This document shows, piece by piece, positions 53,089 to 60,995 of a stretch of 64,000 bases of DNA (position 1 is the stretch's first letter; the number at the start of each line of letters is the position of its first letter). Made by a program: the position numbers and the translations under genes. The stretch comes from JAVBOW01 sp031550615 (GTDB taxonomy: Bacteria > Bacteroidota > Bacteroidia > Bacteroidales > Rikenellaceae): positions 135,921-199,920 of the forward strand of contig JAVBOL010000003.1 of the NCBI GenBank assembly GCA_031550615.1, read 5' to 3'. The notes under the pieces are model-generated. The model was given only the letters and a program-made list of their open reading frames with translations. It had not been told where the DNA came from and did no database searches.

Positions 53089-53963
53089 TATTTATCTTTA
53101 CTCAGGCGCAGCAGGTACTGGCCGTATTGGTTTTTCTCCATCGAGCGGGCTATCTCCACGAGTCGGTCATGGTCGATCCACCCCTGTTCGTAGGCTATCC
53201 CTTCGAGGCACGCCACTTTGAGCCCCTGGCGCTTTTCGATCACCTCGACGAAGGTCGAGGCTTCACTCAGCGAGTCGTGGGTACCGGTGTCGAGCCATGC
53301 GAAGCCGCGGCTCAGGGTCTGCACCTTGAGCTCTCCCGACTCCAGGAAACGTTGGTTGAGGGTGGTGATCTCCAATTCGCCGCGCGCGGACGGCTTTATG
53401 GTCCGCACGAGGTCGACAACCTTATTGGGATAGAAATAGAGCCCCACAACGGCATAATTGGACTTCGGTGAGGCGGGTTTTTCCTCCAGCGAGAGGCAGT
53501 TGCCCTGCTCGTCGAATTCGGCCACGCCATAACGCTCGGGGTCGCTCACACGGTAGCCGAAGACGGTCGCCTTGCCCTTATCCGCATCTGCTACAGCCTC
53601 GCGCAGCATGCCGGTGAAGCCGCGTCCGTAGAATATGTTGTCGCCCAGCACCAGGCACGCCGTGTCGTCGCCGATGAACTCACGCCCTATTATAAAGGCC
53701 TGGGCCAGTCCGTCGGGCGAAGGTTGCTCGGCATATTCGAACCGCACGCCGTAGTCCGACCCGTCGCCCAACAGGCGGCGGAAACCCGGCAGGTCCCGCG
53801 GGGTGCTGATGATAAGTATCTCCCTGATCCCGGAGAGCATGAGCACCGAGATGGGATAGTAGACCATCGGCTTGTCGTAGATGGGCAGCAGCTGCTTGCT
53901 GATGCCCTTGGTTATGGGGTAGAGCCTTGTGCCCGACCCGCCGGCGAGGACTATTCCTTTCAT
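53088..53963 (-). CDS. rfbA: Glucose-1-phosphate thymidylyltransferase
   Basis: A 291-residue nucleotidyltransferase: MKGIVLAGGSGTRLYPITKG (with the dTTP-binding GGxGTRL), VLGDNIFYG, SLEEKPASPKSNYAVVGLYFY and FAWLDTGTHDSL. It makes dTDP-glucose from dTTP and glucose 1-phosphate. It overlaps the Wzc-like gene by 4 bases. No RfbD follows in this locus. Confidence 0.96.
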   Translation of the reverse strand: MKGIVLAGGSGTRLYPITKGISKQLLPIYDKPMVYYPISVLMLSGIREILIISTPRDLPGFRRLLGDGSDYGVRFEYAEQPSPDGLAQAFIIGREFIGDDTACLVLGDNIFYGRGFTGMLREAVADADKGKATVFGYRVSDPERYGVAEFDEQGNCLSLEEKPASPKSNYAVVGLYFYPNKVVDLVRTIKPSARGELEITTLNQRFLESGELKVQTLSRGFAWLDTGTHDSLSEASTFVEVIEKRQGLKVACLEGIAYEQGWIDHDRLVEIARSMEKNQYGQYLLRLSKDK

Positions 53964-56446
53964 TTCTTACCCTTTTTCGATCCGTAAACCTGGTCGTTGC
54001 TGCCGTAGCCATATCCGTAACCGTAGCCGTAGCCCTTTTTATTGTAGCCGTAGCTGCCGTAACCGTAGCGGCTGTGGTAATAGCCGTAACGGCGGTACCC
54101 GTAGCGGTTGGGCGAGTAGTCCAGGCCGTTGAGTATGACCGCCATGCCTTTGAGTTTACCCTCCGTCTGGTAGGCTTCGATGTCGGGAAGCATGCGCTTG
54201 TCCATAAGTCCGGCGCGCACCACGAAAAGGGTCATGTCGGCATATTTGGCGATGATCGACGTGTCGGCGATGATATCCATCGGGGGGCAGTCCATAAACA
54301 CGTAGTCGTATTTCGCGCTGAGCGTTTCGAGTAACTCGGGCAGCCTTTCGCCCAACAGCAACTCGGTCGGGTTGGGCGGGATCTTGCCCACGGGCAGGAT
54401 ATCGAGGTTGGGGTCGAGGCCACCTTTGACGATGACCTGGTCGAGGTCGGTTACGCTGCCGTTCAGGTATGCGGCCAATCCCTGTTTGGGCGAAGAGGCC
54501 AGTTCGCTGAGCGACGCCTTGCGCAGGTCCATGTCCAGCATCACCGTACGCGCGCCCTTGACGGCCATGCTCATCGCCACGTTGACCGAGATAAAGGTCT
54601 TGCCGCTGTCCACGTGCATCGAGGTGACGACCATCACCGTACCCTTGTCGCCTTTGGGACGCATAAAGTCGATATTGGTGCGGATTGAGCGGAAAGCCTC
54701 GTTTATCATGTTGCGGCTCTTGTTCTCGACCACCACTTTCACGCTGTCGTCCTTCTTGTCGTCGCGGCCATAGAATATGCGTTTGAGCAGGTTGCCTTTG
54801 CGGCCCTGGTAGAGGTAGGGCACCTCGCCGACGAACGGCAGGGCCAGCTTCTCCAGGTCGCTACGGTCGCGCACCAGCGTATTGAGGCTCTCGATCATCA
54901 GTATCACCAGCAGGGGGATCATCAGCCCGATCACCAACGCCGCCATCATCACCACATTGCGGCGGGGCGAGGTGGGAGCCAGGGGGCCGGAGGGCGCGTT
55001 GACCACCTTGGTGTTGTATGCCGAGAAAGCCTGTGTGAGCTCATTCTCCTCGCGCTTTTGCAGCAGGAAGAGGAAAAGCGACTCCTTTACCTTCTGCTGG
55101 CGCTCCTCGGAGAGCAGGTGCTTGGCCTGTTCGGGATTGGAGGCAATCTTGCGCTGGATCTGGCCCTCCTCCCGGCGGATGTTTTCCGACTGGATGTTGA
55201 GCGTCGAGATATAGTCGTCGACCGAACGCAGGATGATGTCTTTCATCGAACCGAGCGTCTGGATCATGTCGGCCACCACGGGGTTCTGTTCGCTGCTGTT
55301 CTGCACCAGCGAGTTTTTCTGGATCATCAGGGCGTTGTACTTGTCGATCTGCGCCTCGATGTTGGGGTTTGCGATGCCGCTGTTGGCGGGCAGCAGCTGG
55401 TTCTTGCCGGCTGCCGCGCGCAGGTGGGTGCGTATGTTCTGCGCCAGCGAAAGCTCGGTTTGCAGCGCGGCCAGGTTCGAGGCGTTGGTGGTCGACTGGG
55501 CGAGGTAGATGCTCGACACCGCAGCCACGTCTGGCAGCAGGTTGGCGCTCTTGTAGCTCGATATGCTGGCGTCGACCGAGCCGAGCTCCGATTCGATCAC
55601 CTTTAATCGCTCGTCGATAAAGTGCGAGGTGCTGGTGGCGATCTGGTTCTTGTCCTTGATCCAGTTTTCGTTATAGACCGTTATGAGCATATTGAGCACG
55701 TCCTCGGCGCGGCGCGCGCTGTAGTCGGCGTAACTAAGGGTGATGATCGGGGCGTCATCCTTGACCAGCTCGGCCCTCAGGCGCGCAAGTGTGCCGCGTA
55801 CCACGGCGTATACCGGGTCTTTGGAAAAGTAGATCGTCCTGGGCGAATTCGGTGTATGATACGCCGTGGCATATAGCGTAAAGCTGCCGTAGGGGGAGAC
55901 TATAGGTTCGGCCAGCGTCCCTTCCGCGGTAAAGTCCGAGGGGATGCCGTTTATCGTGAAGTCGCTTACCGACACCTTGTCGCCCTGCTGCAGCCTGGCG
56001 GTGAAGCTGATGGGTGAATTCACCAGCACGCTGTCCAGCTCGACCGTGAAAGGCGTGATCTCATAAAGGTCGATCATACGAAGGTGGCGGTGTACGGCGC
56101 GGTAATTATATTCGAGTTTGAGGCGCTTTACGACCGTTTCCATGAGCACCGGCGAGCGCAGGATATAGAGTTCGCTGTTGATGTCGGTGTTGGCCTTGAG
56201 CAGACCCATTTCGTTGAACGCCTCGCCGCCGCCGGCCGACATGGTCGATTTGCCCTTGGCGTTGTCCTTTATCATCACGTTCGCCGAGCGGGTGTAGGTG
56301 GGCGGCGTTGTGGCGATATAGGCCGCCGCGACAAAAAGGCACGCGGCCACCGAGAGGACGAACCACAGCCAGTTGATGCGCACGAGGTTCCAGAGGTCCT
56401 TGACCGAGATGATGAACCCCAGGGGGCTATTGAAATTATCTGTCAT
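53960..56446 (-). CDS. Wzc-like polysaccharide chain-length protein and tyrosine autokinase
   Basis: An 828-residue inner-membrane protein. Wzz-type domain: first membrane helix (WLWFVLSVAACLFVAAAYI, about 25-45), a long coiled periplasmic part and a second helix (VVMMAALVIGLMIPLLVIL) near 500. The cytoplasmic BY-kinase follows: Walker A HVDSGKTFISVN near 612, A' VMLDMDLRK near 634 and B VFMDCPP near 717. The tail from about residue 775 is packed with tyrosines, with YG repeats (RYGYRRYGYYHSRYGYG, KGYGYGYGYGYG). The ATG at 56446 is preferred over an upstream TTG. Cycles of tail phosphorylation normally control polymer export; CpsB at 31329 is the likely phosphatase. Confidence 0.93.
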   Translation of the reverse strand: MTDNFNSPLGFIISVKDLWNLVRINWLWFVLSVAACLFVAAAYIATTPPTYTRSANVMIKDNAKGKSTMSAGGGEAFNEMGLLKANTDINSELYILRSPVLMETVVKRLKLEYNYRAVHRHLRMIDLYEITPFTVELDSVLVNSPISFTARLQQGDKVSVSDFTINGIPSDFTAEGTLAEPIVSPYGSFTLYATAYHTPNSPRTIYFSKDPVYAVVRGTLARLRAELVKDDAPIITLSYADYSARRAEDVLNMLITVYNENWIKDKNQIATSTSHFIDERLKVIESELGSVDASISSYKSANLLPDVAAVSSIYLAQSTTNASNLAALQTELSLAQNIRTHLRAAAGKNQLLPANSGIANPNIEAQIDKYNALMIQKNSLVQNSSEQNPVVADMIQTLGSMKDIILRSVDDYISTLNIQSENIRREEGQIQRKIASNPEQAKHLLSEERQQKVKESLFLFLLQKREENELTQAFSAYNTKVVNAPSGPLAPTSPRRNVVMMAALVIGLMIPLLVILMIESLNTLVRDRSDLEKLALPFVGEVPYLYQGRKGNLLKRIFYGRDDKKDDSVKVVVENKSRNMINEAFRSIRTNIDFMRPKGDKGTVMVVTSMHVDSGKTFISVNVAMSMAVKGARTVMLDMDLRKASLSELASSPKQGLAAYLNGSVTDLDQVIVKGGLDPNLDILPVGKIPPNPTELLLGERLPELLETLSAKYDYVFMDCPPMDIIADTSIIAKYADMTLFVVRAGLMDKRMLPDIEAYQTEGKLKGMAVILNGLDYSPNRYGYRRYGYYHSRYGYGSYGYNKKGYGYGYGYGYGSNDQVYGSKKGKK

Positions 56447-56453
56447 CGTATCG

Positions 56454-57245
56454 TTATTTTGCAATTGCGGTAACGGCCATCAGGAACGAGGCGAGCGACA
56501 TCCAGAACGATACGTTGCGCACGTTGTTGGCGTTGATCGTGGATTGGTTGGCGCGCATCTTGTTGGGTTCGACGTAGATCACGTCGTTCTGCTGGACGTA
56601 GAACGCAGGAGAGTCATATACGGACTCCGAGCGCAGGTCGAGCTGGTAGGTGGTGCGCTCCTTATCCGTGCGCACGACGAATACCCTGTCGCGCTGGCCG
56701 GTTATGGTCAGGTCGCCGGCCATGCTCAGAGCTTCGAAAATGTTGATCTGGTCCCTGGATATGTCGAAGCGCCCGGGCTGGGAGACCTCCCCGAGGGCGG
56801 AAAACTGCAGGTTCATGAAGTCAACCGTCACGACCGGGTCTTTGAGCAGGTTTTCCGATATGATGCGGTCTTTGAGCATCACGGCGATCTGCTCACGCGT
56901 TAGCCCCTCGATGTGCACCTTGCCCAGTACCGGGAAATCTATCTCGCCTTTGGAGTCCACCGTGTAGCCGAGTATGCCCTGGCTGCTGGCTCCGCTGCCA
57001 CTGCCGCCGCCACTTGTACCGACCGACTGCTGTATGCGGGGCAGGTTGAGTATGGCCGCCAGCTCGGGGTCCTTGCTCGACACCATGATCGAAACCTGGT
57101 CCTGGGGCTGCAGGGTTATTATGCGGGGCTGCGACACCGCCGCCGGCTGACCGGGCGTGGCATCCTGTAAATATACGATCCGTTTGGATGTGGCGCATGA
57201 AGCGGCCAGGATCACGGTAAGGATCAGAAGGGGTAACTTTTTCAT
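56454..57245 (-). CDS. Wza-like polysaccharide export lipoprotein
   Basis: A 263-residue outer-membrane lipoprotein: signal MKKLPLLILTVILAAS with lipobox AASC. It has the Poly_export domain (LQPQDQVSIMVSSKDPELA), a SLBB-type region (VLGKVHIEGLTREQIAVML) and a C-terminal hydrophobic segment (VSFWMSLASFLMAVTAIA) that may cross the outer membrane as in Wza. It forms the exit pore with the Wzc-like kinase, whose gene starts 7 bases later. Confidence 0.93.
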   Translation of the reverse strand: MKKLPLLILTVILAASCATSKRIVYLQDATPGQPAAVSQPRIITLQPQDQVSIMVSSKDPELAAILNLPRIQQSVGTSGGGSGSGASSQGILGYTVDSKGEIDFPVLGKVHIEGLTREQIAVMLKDRIISENLLKDPVVTVDFMNLQFSALGEVSQPGRFDISRDQINIFEALSMAGDLTITGQRDRVFVVRTDKERTTYQLDLRSESVYDSPAFYVQQNDVIYVEPNKMRANQSTINANNVRNVSFWMSLASFLMAVTAIAK

Positions 57246-58346
57246 CTATTTTTTATTTTCTGCTCGTTTTACAAGTCTTGTGTCGATATATATGCTCGTC
57301 GCTATCCATAAGGCGAGGTCGCTGAAAGCCACCACGGTGACCGAATCGGTGCTTTGCAGCAGGACTAAGTTTATCATCACTATCACCACCTCGGCGCCCA
57401 GGAGCATAAACAGTGTGCACCTGGGGGAATATCCCAGATCCATGATCTTATGATGTATATGGTTGCGGTCGGGACTGAAGGGCGAACGGCTCACCGCCAC
57501 GCGCTGTATCATCACGCGCGCCACGTCGAAGCACGGCAACATCAGCATGGAAATGGCGACCACGGCATTCAGGCGGCTGATCCCGGGGTCGCTGAAAAGG
57601 CGGTAGTTTATCAGTTTGGCCGCCAGCGCCGCCATGAGCACCCCCATGAGCAGCGATCCCGAATCGCCCATGAATATCCTGACCCTCTTTCGGCGCAGAC
57701 CGAAAACGTTATAGCGGAAGAAGCCCAAAAGCGAACCGGCCATGGCCACGCAGATGATCGCCGGGGAGATCAGTCCCAGGCCGTTGAATATGAATGCGAA
57801 TACCACAGCCGTCATGATGCCCAGGCCCGAAGCCAGGCCGTCGATGCCGTCGATCAGGTTCATGGCGTTGATAACCAGCACAACGAAGAGCATCGTCAGC
57901 GGTATTCCCACGGCATTGGGTATGGCGTAAATGCCCAAAAACCCGTGCAGGTTATTGATCCACGCGCCGGATATTATTATCAGCCCGGCGGCGAATATCT
58001 GGAATATGAATTTGTAGCGGTAGCCGATCGGTCGTATATCGTCGGATATGCCGAGTATATACATCACGAAACAGGCCGCCTGGCACGCCAGGAACCACGG
58101 CGTGACGACCAGGTACCAGAGCGAGGTGGTGAAGTAGCAATCTATGCATACCAGGATGCAGATCGGCAGCATAATGCCGGGATAGAAGGTAAGCCCTCCG
58201 AGGCGCGAGGAGATCTCCTTATGCCTCTTGCGGGAATCCGGAGCGTCGATCAGGCGCTTCTGCAGCGACAGGAAGAGCACCCTGGGGATCAGCAGCAGGG
58301 TTATCGTAAGGCTCGCGAAAAATACAATCAGGTAGAAAAACGCCAT
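57246..58346 (-). CDS. WecA/MraY family undecaprenyl-phosphate sugar-1-phosphate transferase
   Basis: A 366-residue inner-membrane protein with about ten membrane segments. Catalytic motifs: NLIDGIDGLASGLG, VFGLRRKRVRIFMGDSGSLLMG and the histidine loop SPDRNHIHHKIMDLG. It starts repeat-unit assembly by moving a sugar phosphate (often HexNAc-1-P) onto undecaprenyl phosphate. It is the second gene of the operon and lies directly after Wza on the minus strand map. Confidence 0.93.
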   Translation of the reverse strand: MAFFYLIVFFASLTITLLLIPRVLFLSLQKRLIDAPDSRKRHKEISSRLGGLTFYPGIMLPICILVCIDCYFTTSLWYLVVTPWFLACQAACFVMYILGISDDIRPIGYRYKFIFQIFAAGLIIISGAWINNLHGFLGIYAIPNAVGIPLTMLFVVLVINAMNLIDGIDGLASGLGIMTAVVFAFIFNGLGLISPAIICVAMAGSLLGFFRYNVFGLRRKRVRIFMGDSGSLLMGVLMAALAAKLINYRLFSDPGISRLNAVVAISMLMLPCFDVARVMIQRVAVSRSPFSPDRNHIHHKIMDLGYSPRCTLFMLLGAEVVIVMINLVLLQSTDSVTVVAFSDLALWIATSIYIDTRLVKRAENKK

Positions 58347-58363
58347 ATCTGTTTGCTTACAAT

Positions 58364-58897
58364 TTATACGATCTCAAGCAACCGCGGCTCGATGAAGGTG
58401 GTCACCACCGCCATTACCCCGGGCAGCGAAACCATCACGCGGCGGTCTTTGCGTATGCGCACCACCTCCCCTTCGATACCTTCGAAAATCCCGCCGGTCA
58501 CCTTTACGCGCTGGCCGCGCCTGGGCACCTGCTTCACGTCGGTAAGGTATATCAGTTCGTCGTTGTTGGTCGAGCTTACCGCTATGAAATACTCCATCTC
58601 CCTGGCGGGGACCACCACCGGCTCACCGGTGGCGCAGTCCATGATATATCGGACGGGTATCTTCTCTCCGAGTTGGCGTTTGATCTGCCCGATGCGCTCC
58701 AGGGTGGAATACACGAAAATTATATTCCTTATCGCCGGGACCAACCGCCGCGACCGCTTGCCGTTACGCTCTGTCTCCCGATAACACATGGGCACAAAAC
58801 AAGTCACGCCGGAAGGCATCAGAAACTCCCTGAGTTTCATCTCCCGGCCGTACGTGACCCTCAATGCATACCAGCACTCGACAGCGACAGACTCCAT
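58364..58897 (-). CDS. upxY: UpxY-like NusG-family transcription antiterminator
   Basis: A 177-residue NusG paralogue. The N-terminal NGN domain starts CWYALRVTYGREMKLREFL; the C-terminal KOW domain has GQRVKVTGGIFEGIEGEVVRI. UpxY proteins of Bacteroides act in cis on the 5' leader of their own polysaccharide operon and let polymerase read through to the end. It is the first gene of this operon, after a leader of about 200 nt. The UpxZ inhibitor that usually follows is absent. Confidence 0.92.
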   Translation of the reverse strand: MESVAVECWYALRVTYGREMKLREFLMPSGVTCFVPMCYRETERNGKRSRRLVPAIRNIIFVYSTLERIGQIKRQLGEKIPVRYIMDCATGEPVVVPAREMEYFIAVSSTNNDELIYLTDVKQVPRRGQRVKVTGGIFEGIEGEVVRIRKDRRVMVSLPGVMAVVTTFIEPRLLEIV

Positions 58898-59101
58898 TTA
58901 ATTGTCCAAAACACATAGCGGGGGGACACCGGCGGTATATAAACCACTGGCCCTCAGCCTTATTAACACGACCCTTTCGCTCTCCGACCCTAACGCACTA
59001 TCCAGCAACGGAAGGTGTCCAGACATTAATCTCAATCCCGAAAAAAATGAATATTGAATACAAAAATATCTCCAAAGATGACAATTTTTGTATTTACCCG
59101 A
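58898..59101 (-). promoter_or_regulatory. Long 5' leader of the polysaccharide operon
   Basis: About 200 bases between the promoter box and upxY hold no convincing gene; a 68-codon frame is present but has no support. GGACACC (58924-58930) and GGTGTCC (59014-59020) are complementary across 83 bases and might fold the leader. UpxY-type regulators act on such leaders, so this is the likely target region. No flanking inverted repeats of the kind that flip promoters were found. Confidence 0.5.
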
Positions 59102-59109
59102 CAAAGATA
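59102..59109 (-). promoter_or_regulatory. -7 box TATCTTTG of the polysaccharide operon
   Basis: TATCTTTG on the minus strand is the only good TAnnTTTG box upstream of upxY. The -33 position has GTTTA rather than TTTG. It predicts a leader of about 200 nt. Confidence 0.6.
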
Positions 59110-59248
59110 AAAATTATCTTTTAATAAACCTCATGAAATATTATCATTTATGACAACTTTGGGCTATTATGAGAAATTTGTTATTTGACTGCAATACACC
59201 ACCTTCGTCCATCGAAGCGCGGGTATGCCGGATAACGTGAATTATTAC

Positions 59249-59256
59249 TATCTTTG
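59249..59256 (+). promoter_or_regulatory. -7 box TATCTTTG of the small OMP/lipoprotein pair
   Basis: TATCTTTG on the plus strand, 29 bases before the ATG at 59286. It diverges from the capsule promoter, 140 bases away. Confidence 0.6.
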
Positions 59257-59285
59257 CGCCATAGAACACTACATTAAAGCAATAG

Positions 59286-59726
59286 ATGAAAAAGATTATT
59301 ATGGCCGCCATATTCACCCTTTGCATGGGGGCGGCATCTGCACAGAGCTACAACTTCGGACTGGGTCTGCGCGGCGGCGGGATCGCCTCCGGCCTGGACG
59401 CGAGATACAACCTGGACCCTAAAAACTCCATAGAGGCGATACTGAGCTGCAGCGAGGGGATCAGCCTTTACGGCCTGTACGAGCGCAACATACCGGTGAT
59501 CGGTCGGGGCTGGACGTTCTACTACGGCGCGGGTGCGCACGCCGGGACATGGCGTTGGGGCGGACGCGAATTCTCGGTCGGCATAGACGCCATCGGCGGA
59601 CTCGAATACGCCCTGCGCGAAGCGCCCATCGCCTTTTCACTCGACTACAAGCCCTGCTTCAACTTCACGGGCAAAGAAGGCTTCCGCATGGCCGACTTGG
59701 GCTTCAGCGCTAAATACACTTTCTGA
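59286..59726 (+). CDS. Small outer-membrane beta-barrel protein
   Basis: A 146-residue exported protein: signal MKKIIMAAIFTLCMGAASAQ, then Gly/aromatic beta strands (YNFGLGLRGGGIASGLDARY, FYYGAGAHAGTWRWGG) and a C-terminal Phe (GFSAKYTF), the usual barrel insertion signal. The size fits six to eight strands. Function unknown. It is followed at 2 bases by a lipoprotein gene and probably co-transcribed with it. Confidence 0.75.
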   Translation: MKKIIMAAIFTLCMGAASAQSYNFGLGLRGGGIASGLDARYNLDPKNSIEAILSCSEGISLYGLYERNIPVIGRGWTFYYGAGAHAGTWRWGGREFSVGIDAIGGLEYALREAPIAFSLDYKPCFNFTGKEGFRMADLGFSAKYTF

Positions 59727-59728
59727 CG

Positions 59729-60586
59729 GTGACCATCTATAAAATCATCGCGACCGTTGCGGCAGCCGCCGCGCTGGCCGGTTGCCACGGCGGCAAGACC
59801 CGGGATGGTGAATCGGCGCGCACAGACTCGCTCGAAACGGCCATCGCCATACAGGACACGCTGCTGGCCACCGCTTTCGGCGCCATCGAAACCATTGTCG
59901 CCAACCAGCAGACCATACATGACCAGGGCGAGATGATCGAAGTGCAACTGGCTCAAAAAGAGTTCGGTGCGGACGAAGCCGCACGTGTTGCCTCCCGCAT
60001 AGCCGCGCTCGACACCCTCTCGCGCCGCAACCGCGCAGAGTTGGGCACGCTGCTCGGCTGCACGAGCGAAGGGTGCGCCGACCTGACGGCCCATTCGCTG
60101 CAAAACCTGCTGATACGCATAACCGCACAGGCCGGCCAGCAGGAAGCCCTTATCGACGCCCTGCGCAACAGCCTTAAGAACAAACACATCCAGTCGCTTG
60201 CCGCCGCGAGCTCCATCGGCACGCTCGAACAGCGCAGCCGCGAGATCGAACAACAGGCACAGGCCGCCGGAGCCCTGCTGCACACCGCCTACTACACGGA
60301 CGGGACGCAGCGCGACCTGCTCCGCGAGGGGGTGATCGACCGCAACGGATTCATAGGTCGTCGCCTGAGCGTCAACGAGAACCATTCGCTCAACGGTTTC
60401 AACAGCGTCGACACGCGCTCATTCACGCGAATGCGGCTCACCGGGCGCGACCCCATGCTGGTGAGCACCCACCCCGCCACATCCTGGCGCATAACGAGCG
60501 ACAAGGACGGCGGCCAATGGCTGACCATATCGGACCCCGCGGCGTTCTGGAAATATACCAAGGTGCTGGTGATCGCATATAAATAG
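59729..60586 (+). CDS. Putative lipoprotein with coiled-coil region
   Basis: A 285-residue protein from a GTG start at 59729. The signal MTIYKIIATVAAAAALAGC ends in a lipobox (LAGC). Residues about 30-190 are helical with heptad-like patterns (QDTLLATAFGAIETIV, RIAALDTLSRRNRAELG), probably a coiled coil in the periplasm. The end (about 195-285) is a small domain with ERGVIDRNGF-like and WRITSDKDGGQWLTISD stretches. No family recognised. The tight spacing to the barrel gene suggests they work together. Confidence 0.65.
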   Translation: MTIYKIIATVAAAAALAGCHGGKTRDGESARTDSLETAIAIQDTLLATAFGAIETIVANQQTIHDQGEMIEVQLAQKEFGADEAARVASRIAALDTLSRRNRAELGTLLGCTSEGCADLTAHSLQNLLIRITAQAGQQEALIDALRNSLKNKHIQSLAAASSIGTLEQRSREIEQQAQAAGALLHTAYYTDGTQRDLLREGVIDRNGFIGRRLSVNENHSLNGFNSVDTRSFTRMRLTGRDPMLVSTHPATSWRITSDKDGGQWLTISDPAAFWKYTKVLVIAYK

Positions 60587-60619
60587 CGGCGCAGGATTTG
60601 GAAAACCCGAAATTATCGC

Positions 60620-60627
60620 TATCTTTG
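60620..60627 (+). promoter_or_regulatory. Promoter of rpmE2 (TTTG-N19-TATCTTTG)
   Basis: TATCTTTG with TTTG (60597-60600) exactly 19 bases upstream is a full consensus promoter. It lies 35 bases before the L31 ATG. Confidence 0.8.
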
Positions 60628-60662
60628 CCGCACTTATTTTCACACACTAAAACAAAACACAC

Positions 60663-60929
60663 ATGAAAAAAGGAATCCATCCCGAAAATTACCGTCTGGT
60701 AGCGTTCAAGGATATGTCTAACGATGTGGTGTTTTTGTGCAGGTCCGCCGTACAGTCAAAAGAAACGATCGAAGTGAACGGCGAAACCTATCCCGTGTAC
60801 AAGATGGAAATCTCGAACACATCTCACCCCTTCTACACCGGTAAGATGAAGCTCGTGGATACCGCTGGTCGCGTAGATAAGTTCATGAACCGGTACCAAA
60901 AGCACTATGATAAGAAGGCCGGCAAGTAA
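60663..60929 (+). CDS. rpmE2: 50S ribosomal protein L31 type B
   Basis: An 88-residue ribosomal protein: MKKGIHPENYRLVAFKDMS, ISNTSHPFYTGKMKLVDTAGRVDKF. Type B L31 lacks the zinc-binding CxxC pair of type A; only one Cys is present here, and the length fits type B. It has its own strong promoter and terminator. Confidence 0.97.
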   Translation: MKKGIHPENYRLVAFKDMSNDVVFLCRSAVQSKETIEVNGETYPVYKMEISNTSHPFYTGKMKLVDTAGRVDKFMNRYQKHYDKKAGK

Positions 60930-60946
60930 TACCCGCCACCGTTCTT

Positions 60947-60977
60947 TAAAAAGGCTGTCCGTCGGGCAGCCTTTTTT
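60947..60977 (+). terminator. Terminator after rpmE2
   Basis: AAAAAGGCTGTCC pairs with GGGCAGCCTTTTT (one T:G pair) over a 3-base loop and ends in a T-run. The next promoter box begins right behind it. Confidence 0.9.
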
Positions 60978-60979
60978 AT

Positions 60980-60987
60980 TACCTTTG
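60980..60987 (+). promoter_or_regulatory. -7 box TACCTTTG with near-zero leader
   Basis: TACCTTTG lies 8 bases before the ATG at 60996, directly behind the L31 terminator. The predicted leader is 2-4 nt. Confidence 0.55.
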
Positions 60988-60995
60988 CCCCGGAA

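Noticed and set aside
57450..58784. 444-codon open frame opposite the WecA-like and UpxY genes
   Set aside because: It spans two well-supported genes on the other strand and its product is low-complexity His/Gln/Glu-rich.
58898..59104. 68-codon frame in the capsule leader
   Set aside because: No promoter spacing, signal or family support; its bases are better explained as untranslated leader before upxY.
58898..59285. Invertible (phase-variable) capsule promoter
   Set aside because: Bacteroides capsule promoters flip between inverted repeats. I found only a 7-base complementary pair inside the leader, not repeats flanking the promoter, and no invertase gene.
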